A stretch of 64,000 nt of DNA from Diphasiastrum complanatum (lineage: Eukaryota > Streptophyta > Lycopodiopsida > Lycopodiales > Lycopodiaceae): contig CM055102.1 of NCBI GenBank assembly GCA_029204225.1, positions 2,321,805 through 2,385,804 of the forward strand, written 5' to 3'. Every line of letters begins with the position of its first letter. The stretch's first letter is position 1. Of this stretch, positions 35,553-46,740 are shown piece after piece. The position numbers were made by a program, and so were the translations under genes. Under the pieces are notes generated by a model. That model saw only the letters and a list, made by a program, of their open reading frames with translations, was not told the origin of the DNA and searched no databases.

Positions 35553-35614
35553 GGTACCGCGGTACTAGTATGGTCCCGCGGTACCGGGATCCGCGGTACC
35601 CAGTACCGTGGGAC
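35553..35614. repeat. Clustered GC-rich palindromes (GGTACC/CCGCGG)
   Basis: GGTACCGCGGTAC at 35553, then GTCCCGCGGTAC (35573-35584) paired with GTACCGTGGGAC (35603-35614), 11 of 12 complementary, around a further GGTACC. It sits in AT-rich sequence between the hAT element and a CFAP52 exon. It could be a tiny foldback element or the end of the hAT element. The rest of 35230-35870 holds nothing recognisable. Confidence 0.6.
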
Positions 35615-35872
35615 CTATGCCTTGAAGTAAGAAATGTCACGTGAGAACTATTGGAGTTAAAGCCAAAAACGACAAAATATGCAAGAATTCCACCTTGCAA
35701 CTGAGCATGTTGTCTCTAAATATCAGCATTCAATATGTTCATACAACAGAGGTAACATGGTATAGTGTTAAGTTTAGGGCACAAAATGTTTTTGAATCTA
35801 TAATATAGCATCCAACCATTAGTCTCCAAAACTACTAAAAGTAGGAAATTGCTAAAATATGGTAAAAATGAC

Positions 35873-35932
35873 CTGCAAAACATCTCCGCTATGTGTGCCT
35901 GCATAAACAAACTCGTCCTTGGCATCAATCAC
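35873..35932 (-). CDS. CFAP52: CFAP52 homologue, exon B (60 bp)
   Basis: A 20-codon micro-exon (VIDAKDEFVYAGTHSGDVLQ) with acceptor ACATGTAG and a weaker donor GTCATT, phase 0 at both ends. It fills exactly the gap between exon A and exon C in the protein, matching the conserved (V/I)D-DEF-Y-GT-SGD(I/V)L blade. It is stranded between introns of about 9.0 and 7.8 kb. Confidence 0.88.
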
Positions 35933-36799
35933 CTACATGTAAAACAATTTGTGTGACATTTGTAGCACTAATGTTTTTGGCAAAATAAATCTAAGGTTGT
36001 TACTTCCAAAACTAAGCATCTATTTTATGAAAGCCATACATTGCATACTCCACCTTTCAAAATGAAAAACCCCATTATAATTTGATATAAAAAATATGAA
36101 TGGTAATCGATGTTAAATTCCAATTAACAAGCATTCATTATGTTATTGTACCACAATGCCAATCCGAACCAAAAGCTATGGCGTGTATTCCATTCCGCAC
36201 GTGTGGAATGTGATTAAAAAAGTAATTGATCATTGTTTTTCTAATAAAGGCTCCTAATTGCGATCTATTCTGATAACATGTTCTAGGGTATTTTGGCAGT
36301 GGAGAAGGGGGCACATTTTGAGGCACGAAGGACTATTGAACCCTTTACCTGCAATCTGATTCATGCCAAGAAAGTTTGTAAGGTTGATTCTTTTTAGCAT
36401 TATGGGAACAATGACAGCATTTTGGGCAGCATGGAAAAAAAATCCATCTACTTGTGAACCAGCTTTTCTAATGTTTTTTAACTTCTAGATTTGCATGTGT
36501 GTTTCTTGGGTTTAGGATCACTAATTTGGATCCTTTTTTTTGCTAAGCGGGCTTGACCAATAGTATAGGACAGCAATATAGGGCATCAATAGGTTCGTTC
36601 ATTTCCACCCATTCTTCCACATACTACATTAGGACGATGTCTTATTTTATAGGGCTTTTTCATAGGGTTTCAGCAAAATGCATTAGGGCTAGGGATACCC
36701 ATCTTTATGCACAGTGCATTAGGGGACAATATTGTTCTATGGGGACTTTTATTAGGGTTTTGTGAGTTTAGGATTTAAGGATACATCCTTAGCATGATT

Positions 36800-37434
36800 C
36801 TTACACCGTGCCACCATGCCCAAGGGGCTGGTCAGACTTTGGCTCGAGATTGAAGTTGTGGACGGTGATGACAGTCGTTGCAATAGCTATACAGCACATC
36901 ACTAGTGTTGTGTCTATTGCCACTAGGAGTTTTTGAGCACTCTCAATAGACTTGGGGCCCATCTGGAGGGTAATCTTGGTGGGAGGACCATTGGTATCTT
37001 ATGGCCACATGATATCAACTAAGGATAGGGAGCACATTATACACGCGTAGGGGACACCTATCTCTGCAGCAGCAATGCTTTCCCGACCATCTATAGTACC
37101 AGCAGCAAAGCCCTCCCGACCTGCAACAACACCAATACCTACTACTTTTGACAGGTATAGAGACTGCACCCACCGGTACACCTTCCATAGCCATGTTGCC
37201 TCCACACTAGTCACCCTCTTCTTATAAATCTTCCATCCTTTGTTGTGCCAGCTCCCTCCGTACCATCTCACTTTGATGACCAGCCCACGACAAGGCCTTG
37301 CAGCAGTCTATAGAGGCTGCAAATGTAACAAAGACTTCCTTGCACATTGGGTTTCTAGTTCGGATATTGCCATAGATTATACTAGAAGGTAACTTAAGTT
37401 TGAACCCATTCACCTCATAAGTAATCCATCTCAA
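36800..37434 (-). pseudogene. Unidentified gene fragment, frameshifted
   Basis: Two minus-strand frames (37434-37222, then 37271-36800) read as one protein broken near 37250: SSIIYGNIRTRNPM, FVTFAASIDCCKALSWAG, SEMVRRELAQQ, then YKKRVTSVEATWLWKVYRWV, FAAGTIDGRESIAAAEIG, and after a stop TNGPPTKITLQMGP with a hydrophobic segment. Residue composition looks coding and has possible membrane helices, but I do not recognise a family. It lies in the CFAP52 intron. It may be a captured host gene or part of an unknown transposon. 35940-36790 and 37440-38030 show nothing recognisable. Confidence 0.4.
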
Positions 37435-38168
37435 ATATTCTTTTCAATGATATAAATATTTTTCATTTACTAATTCTTGTGTTCTCTCCAATCAAGCAAA
37501 CTTAATTTGATTCAATCTTTGATGCAATTGCCATGATCTATCTACGAAAGCTTGACCATCTTTTTAATGATTTTATCATGATAATGTATGTGGTTTTGGA
37601 AATATATAGTATATATATAGCTCTAATGGTATTTTTCAACCACTTTGAGCGGTAGCTTTTCCATGTTTTTCAATGGATTAGCAATATGGGATTTATTGTG
37701 CTTGTAAATTGCCATTATGTTTGTTAAGCATAGAGCATATTCTATAAACCAAAATAGAGACTGAAATATCCTAAACCACCAATTAAAAAAATGATGTTTA
37801 AATATGTTAAATCCGATACCAACAAGGAAGGTCAGACTAAAGTTGAAGTGATACAGAGGATCGAATATGTACAGAAGATTCTACCTGGCCAAGTGACTTA
37901 GATTTTCAAGTTAATAAGGTATCTATCCAAAGTGAGGTAAAAATGACGGGGAACCTGACAATCACCCGAACAAACAGTAGCTGGAACGGAGGCTATTAAT
38001 AACCCAAGCCATCAGGATATGCCAAGCCTGACAATGAAAAACAATCCAAGGAACAGATAGAGAGCCACATGCATCATCATAGAAATATCCGCACCATAGG
38101 GGATCAATAATATGGAAAAACCAGCACCAATCAACAGGTCCAAATGAAAACCAAGCTATACGTAATAG

Positions 38169-39618
38169 CTAGGAATGCCATATATCCATAGCTGAAAATG
38201 AAGCAGTAGTATGAGCAATAGGTCCAAATGAAATCCAAGCGATACGTAATAACCAAGAATGCCAAATATCAAGAGGTAAAAAGGAATCAGTCGCATGAAA
38301 AACCTCTAACGCATAAAAAGCCCAAAAGTGTATACCATCGGCATGGACTGCAGCAAACCTATATGTAGAAACACAAGGAGACTGAAGGATGCCCGTATAC
38401 TCATCTAGAAAGATCCCAGCATATAGATACCCTAGATAAGTAATAGTGACCATCTGGCAAATATCATCGGATCGAAAATGTGTAACGGTAAGGGCAATCA
38501 TGTCAGGAACCGTAGAAATATCATGAGGCAGATCACAAACCTCAAGCAGAGATCCATGGAGTAAAGCGAAAGAAGATACAACCTGATCACCAATAGCGAG
38601 GGAACCATCAAACGTAGACCCATGAAGAACCCCATAGAAAACAGCAGGAACATCGGCCATAACAGACTCAAGAGATGGAGATATAGAGACCAATGGAGAA
38701 GATATTGCACCAACCACCGAACCAGGATGGCTATCTGAGGTATGCGCCAAAGCAAAATAAGCTAGTGAGTATAAAATAGGACCATCATGAAATGTATATG
38801 GATATCTACTGGAGTAGCCAAAGCATCTGAAAGAGCAATCGTAGACCCATGAATAATATCGAAATAAGGAGCATAGCTGACAACATCTATAGCATGGCGC
38901 TCGGGAACATGAGTAGCATCAAAGTACTCAACAACAATATCAAAGCATGCAACATCGGCAATAGTAGCAAGGCATACTATATCAGTATCAAAGCATGGAA
39001 CAATATCATAGCATGCAACAACATCGGTAGCACCATCAAAGCATGCAACGACATCATCAATAGTATCATAGCATGCTATATCAGTATCAAGGACCATATC
39101 AGCCACAACTTGTATATGTGATCAGCATTAGTAAGAACCTGTATATGTGACTCTGACTCACTATGGGATACAATGACAAGCTCAAGTAGATCAATAACTA
39201 TCTCAAGTAAATCAGGCAACTCGCTCACGCTGTGTGATATAGAATCATCCTCATGTGTATCGCTAGCAATGTGTGAATCAACCTCATGTGAATCGCTAGA
39301 AATGTGTGACTCTATCTCTATTCGTCCTGCACAAGAAAATGGAACCTTGCATATGGAAGAATGCTCATGAGAGGAATCAGAAGGAGTAGAACTCTCGAGA
39401 ACTATAATACCATTTGTAAGAGCGACAAGAGGAAAAAGTACAGAATTATCATCGGAAAATATACTTATTTTTCGATGATAATTCTGTAGGCGAAGTACTG
39501 GTAGAAAGTCATGCCACTCAGAGATAGGTGGATGAGAATGGACATAGTCAAACCACTTCGACCTAGTAGAACCCTTTAAGAGAAAAATTGCATCAAGAAT
39601 CTTATTAGACCTGGACAA
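38169..39618 (-). pseudogene. Long decayed ORF of unknown function in an LTR element
   Basis: Three near-contiguous minus-strand frames cover 1.4 kb: 39618-39076 (MSRSNKILDAIFLLKGSTRS ... ESHISSDSHEVDSHIASDTH), 39106-38762 (repeats of (V/I)ACYD/ACFD, DNA repeats around AGCATGC) and 38750-38169 (SVVGAISSPLVSI ... then DIWHSWLLRIAWISFGPIAH repeated). It is Asp/Ser/His-rich with internal repeats and has no knuckle, protease or RT motif. It lies downstream (minus sense) of an LTR, primer site and leader, where gag would be expected. I cannot name the family. Confidence 0.4.
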
Positions 39619-40009
39619 GTTGGCCGAGAAGTATCAAAGTAATACTGAAGACAGCCATTTGTTGAACATATGTTCAGATGGTATCACTATCAAAAACAAA
39701 AAGATAATCTAAAAGGGATAGAGACCGAAAATCAGAAGTCATGATAAAAATAAAATTAAAAGTAACAGAAAAGAATACGTAACCCAATGATCCAAATAAT
39801 TTGGTGGTTTTTATTTTTATTTTTTATAATGGAGCGTAGAAAACGAAAAAAAATTGAAAAACGAAATCGACGATGAAAATGAATTATGGAATCGAAACGC
39901 AAATGGAACGGAAACTAATAACAAATAATGAGAGACAAAATAAAAAATGCGATGGACAACACAAACTACAAAATGGAATGAAAATAATAAAACAACAGCC
40001 ACAGGCAGA

Positions 40010-40749
40010 GAGTTAATCCAGGCAAGACGCTAATCAAGAAAGCTACTAGAAATGTGCATGGATAGCCACCGATCAAATCTATCAAGGAACTGCGTTGGAG
40101 CTGGAAATTTTGCCGAAGATTGGAGCCAAATGGGGCGCTGGACAGCCACCAAGTAATGCTGCAAGAGATGCTGGAAAAAAATGCTTCAAGTAGGCTGAAA
40201 AACAGCAAGTATGAGGCGTTGTACAGCCTACAATTAAATGTGGATTTGGGGTAGCAAGCGGAGGCGGAACGAAGTAAAAATTGGAGGGGGATGGGCGCTA
40301 GACAACCTGCAAACAAGGTGTGAAAAATGGCTGCAAACGGAGACAAAAACAAACGAAAGTGACAAGTATGAAGGGGCTGGACAGCCTGCAAACAAAAGTG
40401 AAGAAAATGGAAAGGGCTAAAAATGAAAGGAGAAATGGACTAAGAGATGAGGGAATTGGGCACTGGACAGCCTGCAAACAAGCTAGACTTAAGCGCCGGA
40501 ATTAATCTACCAAAAAAAAATAATTATTTTTTTTTCTGGCCGCCAGATTTAGCGTAAGTACTTCCACTAACTGTCCGCTAAAGTTCCGCCAAGAAAAATG
40601 CTCTGATGGGAGCTGGTCCTCCTCCAAATTGTGCTGAATGTTGCTAAAGCAAAGAGATGAAAGCCCTCAGCAAAGAGAGAAAAAACCATCAACAAGGAAA
40701 ATGGGCTCCCAATCAAAAAATCAGATCTGAAATTCAGCAATCAGGAAAG
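40010..40749 (-). repeat. Retroelement leader with GGCTGTCCAGCGCC repeats
   Basis: At least four sense-strand (minus) copies of GGCTGTCCAGCGCCC-like sequence (plus strand GGGCGCTGGACAGCC near 40133, 40290, 40376, 40460) in the untranslated region after the primer site. The same phrase occurs in the gypsy B leader at 14.95-15.12 kb, linking the two elements. 39620-40009 is AT-rich without features. Confidence 0.65.
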
Positions 40750-40762
40750 TGCTCTGATACCA
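40750..40762 (-). other. Primer binding site
   Basis: The minus strand reads TGGTATCAGAGCA, the initiator-Met primer site, identical to that at 25248-25260. Confidence 0.85.
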
Positions 40763-41095
40763 AGTTACGAATGAAGCCACAATTGATCTAGAGCTACACT
40801 AGCAGGAAAGAGAGAGATTAAGGAGACTAAAGAGAGATTCCCTACTTATAGACTAAAGAGAGGTTCCCTACAAATGACACAGATTCCCTACTTATAGCCT
40901 AAAGAAAACCCTAAAAAAAAGCTTCCAGTGGCAAGGGCCCAACTTGGAGGGATAATAGTGCGCCCTCCAAGAAGGCCCCCACTCTCCAGTAGTATGTCCA
41001 AATGTCCAAATAATGAATAATAAGGCCCAAGGCCAACCATAAAGTCTAAGTATCAATAATGAATAAAATGGGCCTAAGGCCTACGTATGCATAAA
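40763..41095 (-). repeat. 5' LTR of the unidentified element (estimated extent)
   Basis: Immediately upstream (minus sense) of the primer site, with the same AAGTTA border as at 25261. The outer boundary is uncertain and no matching 3' LTR was found in the window. 41100-41440 has no recognisable feature. Confidence 0.5.
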
Positions 41096-41444
41096 GTAAA
41101 GTAAATGTAAATGGACATGGCGAATGTAATGAGCCGAGTCCATAACTGCCTACATGATCTAGGCCCAAAACACTTTCTAGTTTCTCAAGAAGAAACACAA
41201 GGACATTGCATCAATTGCTATACCTGGCATGTTCTACAACTTGAACCTGCCATTCGTAGTTGTAGACACAAAACTCTTCAAAGACTGTGTATCTACTATT
41301 TGTGCTTGCGATACCAACTATCACACACCATCTTCTTAGTTACTTCACACAATCCACCTCACAGCAGCCACCCAATTCTTTAAAATTGCTATTGCCTCAC
41401 AGGGTGGTTTGGATCAGAGTGCCAAGTTCATATTTGAACATATT

Positions 41445-41985
41445 CGAGATGCTATGCACACCCCATCCATAAGAGTGGTTACCCCATGAAGTTTGACAAT
41501 TGAACCATTATGATTGGGCACATTGTGCCTAAGCTTCATGGCACTATCCTTCAGCAATGATTAGTAGAGATCTAGATACATGAGGATTACATGCTTTGGG
41601 TCAGGCCAGTTCCACCACTGATCATGTGTTCACACTTCGAGCTTTATTGAGGAGGCCAGGTTCAGACATGAGAGAGTTAACTGCTGTTTTGTGGATTTCC
41701 ATAATGATTTTGACTTAGTCCCGCAACACATGCTCATCCAGAGATTGAGAGATCTTAGCTTCTCTACTAATACAATTTTACTTGTCATGGCCTTGTATGA
41801 GCAGATTTGTGGAGGGTCTCTCAGAGAGTATTTGGTTTGTTTATTGATAAGCTTCAAAAAGCCATCAACCATTATGGCAATAGATGCAGGCTTGCTGATA
41901 TTTTTATCTCTATCTTACTTTATGCTAATGATGTGGCTTTGCTTTCCTCTTCTAGTGTGGAGTCACAATGCCACTATGACATATT
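41445..41985 (+). pseudogene. LINE reverse transcriptase fragment (LINE j), heavily decayed
   Basis: Broken frames match LINE ORF2 from the TIMIGH region through IEEARFRHERVNCCFVDFHND, VPQHMLIQRLRDLSFS and a decayed LYANDVALLSSS (YANDV in place of YADD). Many stops and deletions are present. It is cut at about 41985, where copia RNase H sequence begins. Confidence 0.75.
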
Positions 41986-42189
41986 ATAGGTATATCATCA
42001 ATTGAAGCAGAGTATTTGGCAGTGCCAATTGAAACTAGAGAAGTCATTTGGCTAAGAAACTTATTATTATATTTGATCATCTTCCAAGGTGGACAACAAA
42101 TATATTTTGTGGCATTATTAGTTGCATTAAGCTATGATGAAAGCCACATTTTCATCCTAAACCCTAAAGCACATTGATATCCACCTTAT
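41986..42189 (+). pseudogene. Ty1/copia RNase H fragment
   Basis: SSIEAEYLAVPIETREVIWLRNLL matches the copia RNase H end (AEY-A---E--W-R-LL); a degraded tail (KLSYDESHIFILNPKAH) follows. TGTTGGAA at 42190 probably starts its 3' LTR. Confidence 0.65.
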
Positions 42190-42790
42190 TGTTGGAAAAT
42201 AAGTTGTACATTAGTCGAATAACTATTTGACAGTGATTGTCGACTAAATAGTCGATAATAGTAGTGATAGTTAATGTGATAACAAAAGCGATTCACTTCT
42301 ATCACGACTACAACTATACTATCATTCACAAGTGTGGAAAATGGATGATGATTCGGATAGTTTTGCCAGTATTTAAAATCAGAAACTTTAAATCATAATA
42401 AGCAGGAATAACAGAAATAGTAGAACAAGGTAAGTAGCGAAAGTAGTATGTATTGAAGATGATGAATCATAGATGATTGATGCTTCCTCTGTCAACTTTG
42501 GTTGCACTATGATAATAGCGCATCTTATTCTACTATAAATTTTGATCTTACACAGACTGTAATTGCGATAGCTTATTACTAATCAGTCTATGCCTATGGC
42601 GGAATAGAGAGAAGAAGAAGAAGAATAACTTCTGAGAAAAACAACTTGAAACTAATCTGATCTATTTATAGTTTTTAGTGGCACGGCCCTAATGGAATGC
42701 ACCGTTTATCCACGTAGCAGGTGCCTTGTGGGGCTACGTGATTGGACCCAAAATGTAGCGGATAAGGCTCCACTATTCAATCTATTTTAG
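42190..42790 (+). repeat. Possible copia 3' LTR
   Basis: Begins TGTTGGAAAATAAG directly after the RNase H remnant and has a TATA-like TATTTATAG near 42663. The end is undefined and no second copy was found. Confidence 0.35.
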
Positions 42791-42984
42791 TCGAGTTTGG
42801 AATCCAGGACAGCCTATCGACTTTTGGTCGATTCGAACTTTGTTCAATTATCCTCGAAACTGTTTCGACAATACGTGTATTCCTTCAGACGGTCTCAATA
42901 CCTTCGACACTCGATAATACGAGTAAAAATGCAGAATAGTTCCACATTACAAATGATTTCAAGAATGAAATCTAACACTTATAA

Positions 42985-43370
42985 GTTCCAAGAACTTGTA
43001 TCTTAAGTCCACAATTTCTCTACAAGTTGTCTTAGCTCTTACATTTTCTAGGAACCTATAGCCTAAGTCTATGCAAGTCCTAATGAGCTCCTACGACTAT
43101 TAGGCTATCATATCTTAAGTCTACGAGTACTCTACAAGTTTTCTTACAAACTCTAGGAACTCATAGCTTAAGTTTGTAGGTCCTCAACAACTCCCTATAG
43201 AAATTACCTTAAGAGATCCTACGAGTTCTAGTCTCTCGTAAAGGCAAGTCTACGAGTCCTCTACAGATTTTCTTATGAGCTCCTACAAGTTCTAGGAACT
43301 TACCTCTACCAATCCTCTAGAAGTTTTCTTATGAGCCCTTAGGAGTTTTAGAAATTTCACTACCACAAGA
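42985..43370 (+). repeat. Degenerate ~60-100 bp tandem repeats
   Basis: Five or six imperfect units share CTACGAGTCCTCTACAAGTT, TTCTTATGAGCTCCTAC and TTCTAGGAACTTA. No coding meaning is apparent. Confidence 0.65.
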
Positions 43371-43529
43371 AGATGGTTTATTGGAACGAATACATGCCCC
43401 ACAATATTAGAAATTCAACTTTGGATTGGTTAAAAGTCAAAATCCAACAAGATATCTGAGATACAAGAACCATGCATAAAATACAAAACAAAAAAGAGAA
43501 CAAAGTGCAAACTTCACTCTCAATGAGAG

Positions 43530-43690
43530 AGAGAGTATAGAATAGAATAGAATATATTAATGTCTATAGAGTGCCCTTGGGCACATAAGACAAAGAAAAA
43601 GTACATCAGAAAGGAGCAGTGTCCATGTTGGACTTATTGCTATCAACTACAATTAAAAAACAGAGATAAATTGGAAATAAAAACCAAAGC
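43530..43690 (-). mobile_element. LINE/SINE 3' end (fragment k)
   Basis: On the minus strand a short 3' region ends in the family stem-loop (43584-43571), six bases, GACATTAATATA, then (TTCTA)n and (CT)5. Only the 3' end is present. Upstream (minus sense), 43690-43770 has a doubled AGCTGG-GGTTAAGCT motif that weakly recalls a pol III A box, so this could be a SINE borrowing the LINE tail. 43771-44900 shows no other feature. Confidence 0.6.
43571..43584 (-). other. LINE 3' terminal stem-loop (copy 4)
   Basis: The sense strand GTGCC-CAAG-GGCAC keeps a 5-bp stem and 4-nt loop although the outer pair is G-C here versus A-U and G-U elsewhere. Confidence 0.7.
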
Positions 43691-44939
43691 TTAACCTCCA
43701 GCTATGGTGAGGGTACAAAAGCAATAGCTTAACCACCAGCTACGCGGAGGAATAAAACTCACTAACTGAGAGAGAAAAACCGTGTCCCATTTTCCGATGG
43801 TGCCCTGGTGTATATGAATTTTAAAGGCATTTAATAAACCTTTTTGGTCTTGATCATACGCTAGCACACATTGCAATATCTAGATCATTTATGCAAGGAA
43901 ATGTCCTTGAAATTGAACAAATGACTTGGTGCTTGAGTATATAATGCTTTTCATTCTATCTTTGCTAGCGTGCACAAGTGGCTATAATCACTCCCCCACT
44001 AGCTCTAAATGATGGGAGGATAGAAATATCATCTCGTATTGTAGAAGATGCATAGGTTTCAAGTTGCAACGTGCTATCTCATATTATCAACACAATACCA
44101 AAATTTCTTAAGATCTTTTGATGACATGAAACACATGACAACGAAGTAAGAATCAGTTCTTCAAATATCAAAAGTCACCTCATGGGAAAGAAATCTCAAA
44201 AAAAAAATTGTTTCATTGAAGAGACTTATCTCAAAATTCAAGAAGACAAAAAAAAATATTCAAATGGCTAACATGAATTATAGAGTCTAAGTGATTCTTT
44301 TTTTATGGCTTTTCACCATGAATATCAGCCACCTAGCAACATTTTAGTTGATTTCAAACAACATTTGAACGCACATTTGATGTGTTGAGCAAGAATTTTC
44401 AAAGAATTGATAATACTTGTTGTTTTATGATTCCAAACCTCAACCTTGAAGGGCCAAAAAAAAAAAATCAATGTTTCTTTTTCATAATTTCTTACTTGAA
44501 GTTCTTGTTTTTTCTTTTACTTCTTTTTCTTAATTCCACAATTGTAAATACTAAATTCAATATCAAATTTTAGAGAAAACTAATATTTGATTTAATACAA
44601 TAAAAATTTTGCAAAGATGAGGCTCGAATGCTAATAAGCTCCCATTATAGTTGCCCCATCCAAAAAGATTATAGAAAGAAAAGTCATACTGGAAAGCACC
44701 AATCCACTGAGAATGAAAACCCACAAAACCAAAAGAAACCCTTGTATAAGTAACTATCCAACTACAACCGTAGACAATAAAATCTCTTAAGTACTTCATA
44801 GCCTTGAACTACTTGAGTCAAAACAAATCCATTGCCTCACAAAATGAGTTGTTTCACATTCTTAGCAAAGTATACTCAAGAGATTGTCTATATCAAACAA
44901 GTACAAATATATTCATTCTTTTCCAGCTTTCTCACTTAC

Positions 44940-45230
44940 AATAGTTTGCAATACTCGCTTGATGTGACCAAGATGACAATCACTAGGCCGGACTTTCCGA
45001 TTTTGATTGTCAAAATCCCAAACGTTCAATTTAGAGCTTCCTGCAGTTACAAGTTTAGTGCTCGTGGTGTTAAAGAAGCACACACTCTGTGCATAATCAA
45101 ATGGTGTAGGGCTTCCACAAACCGCTCTTCCAGTCTTAACATTCCATATCACCAATTTGCCATCATCTTGACCTCCTATTGATGCCAGAAAATCCTCGTC
45201 ACAAGAAAAGTGCAGTGCCTGAACTTTTAC
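44940..45230 (-). CDS. CFAP52: CFAP52 homologue, exon A (most upstream seen)
   Basis: A 97-codon exon, phase 0, acceptor GCATGACAG and donor GTAAGT. It encodes VKVQALHFSCDEDFLASIGG, QDDGKLVIWNVKTGRAVCGS, LVTAGSSKLNVWDFDNQNRK and VRPSDCHLGHIKRVLQTI: two WD blades plus the (I/V)RP-DC-LG--KR phrase typical of CFAP52 (WDR16), a luminal axonemal microtubule protein of cilia and flagella. In plants it should act in sperm flagella. The N-terminal exons are not visible to the right. The six exons join in phase to 333 codons, about half of the usual ~620 residues, without a stop, suggesting a working gene. Confidence 0.9.
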
Positions 45231-46316
45231 CTGTCATGCATAGAGAAACAGGTTTCTATATTAAGACACTAGTTTATTGTTGAAATTCATAGAAATCAAC
45301 AGTGACCACATTGACCATTGGTTACTACCAAGGATGTTACAAAAGAGAAAAATGCTTGTTTCCCAAGGTCCAACATATCTTATGAACATTGAGTTAGCAA
45401 AACAAAGACTAAATTGCATAACAAAAACTGAAAGGAAAGGATTTATGTAGCCTATGCCAATCATATGCACTAAAAATTTCAAAATAGAGCCCCAGAAAAA
45501 CACTTTAGGGTCTACGTTCATCACAAGCACTTAAAATTACCAATCATATGCACTCAAAACTTTGTAGTAAAGCCTAAAAGAGGAATTTTTTATGTACTCT
45601 ATGTCCATCATAACCATGTTCTCTGCACTGTAGCCACTTTCGTAATTTGAATCGTTCATTTTTTAAAAAATTTACTTCATAAGTTAGTAATAATATAATC
45701 TCTTATGACTTCGTTTCAAGTGACATATGCCCACCAAGGATGCTATGTTGATGGCTTGTGCTGTATAGATTGAAAGAGTGGCGTGACCAAGAATAGTTGT
45801 ACTACTTATAGACAATATAAGGAAAGTATCGCATTAGTAGTAAGAGATAGAAGGCTTAAAATAATACGTCAATATTCATAAAACACACATAGATGCCCTA
45901 TCATAGTTTTGTGACTTATTATAGTTGATATTATACCATGTCATAATAATGAACTACTTATGGGACCAGTAGATAACCGGCCTCCTTGGCCTATACATGG
46001 CACATATATGAGAGCAATTGCGTAATATGGACACATTACGTAGTTCATACTTCTCTAAGTTTTGGGCATTGCAAGATCACTTACTTTTACATTACTTCCA
46101 GTAGTGGCATGATATTTGATATTATTATTAGGGGACACTATTTTACACAGTTCCTAATTTGGGCCCTAAAATTCGAATTTTCATATTTCCCTCCCAATTA
46201 ATTGAAGGGAGGGAGCTTTTGCTTAGTAAAAATAGCCACTGAGGTTATTCATTTGTTAGTTATGAGTATCGACCCTTGAAACTCTTTGTAGGGGAGTTCC
46301 ATCTTTATATTGGAGA

Positions 46317-46726
46317 TGTTATGGCCATTGGCTAACACAAGGATACATGTGACTCGTTAGTCCCTAAGGGATCTCGGCGGGGTGACACTCAGCCCCATAG
46401 TTCGGGATAATAACCCTTAGGTACTAGGATCTAGAGGGCTTGGTCTATATCTATAGGGAGTGTCACTAAGTGGAGGGCACCCTTAGTTACTAAGGGTGGG
46501 TCCCTAAAGTTAGGTAGGACCTATGTGCCCACATGTACAGTATGCATGTGAGGGGCATCCACATGCACAGTGGTAACTGTGCATGTGAGAGGGGTGCATG
46601 GCCTCCTGGAGGTCTAGCGCTGGTCCTATATGGTGGCCTGTAGGTGTAGAGCCAGGTACAGGATAGTGGGTGGAGATCCAGAGTCACTCTTCCATTGTGG
46701 TGGTCCTCTGTCCATTGTTCCTGATA
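46317..46726 (+). repeat. Possible LTR upstream of a primer site
   Basis: TGTTATGGCC at 46317 is a plausible start and the sequence ends next to the primer site at 46728. No second copy was found, so the extent is inferred. 45240-46316 shows nothing recognisable. Confidence 0.4.
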
Positions 46727-46727
46727 G

Positions 46728-46740
46728 TGGTATCAGAGCA
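46728..46740 (+). other. Primer binding site (initiator Met tRNA)
   Basis: TGGTATCAGAGCA on the plus strand. A leader-like stretch (46741-47120) follows and then joins late copia RT sequence, so the gag-protease-integrase part has been deleted. Confidence 0.75.
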
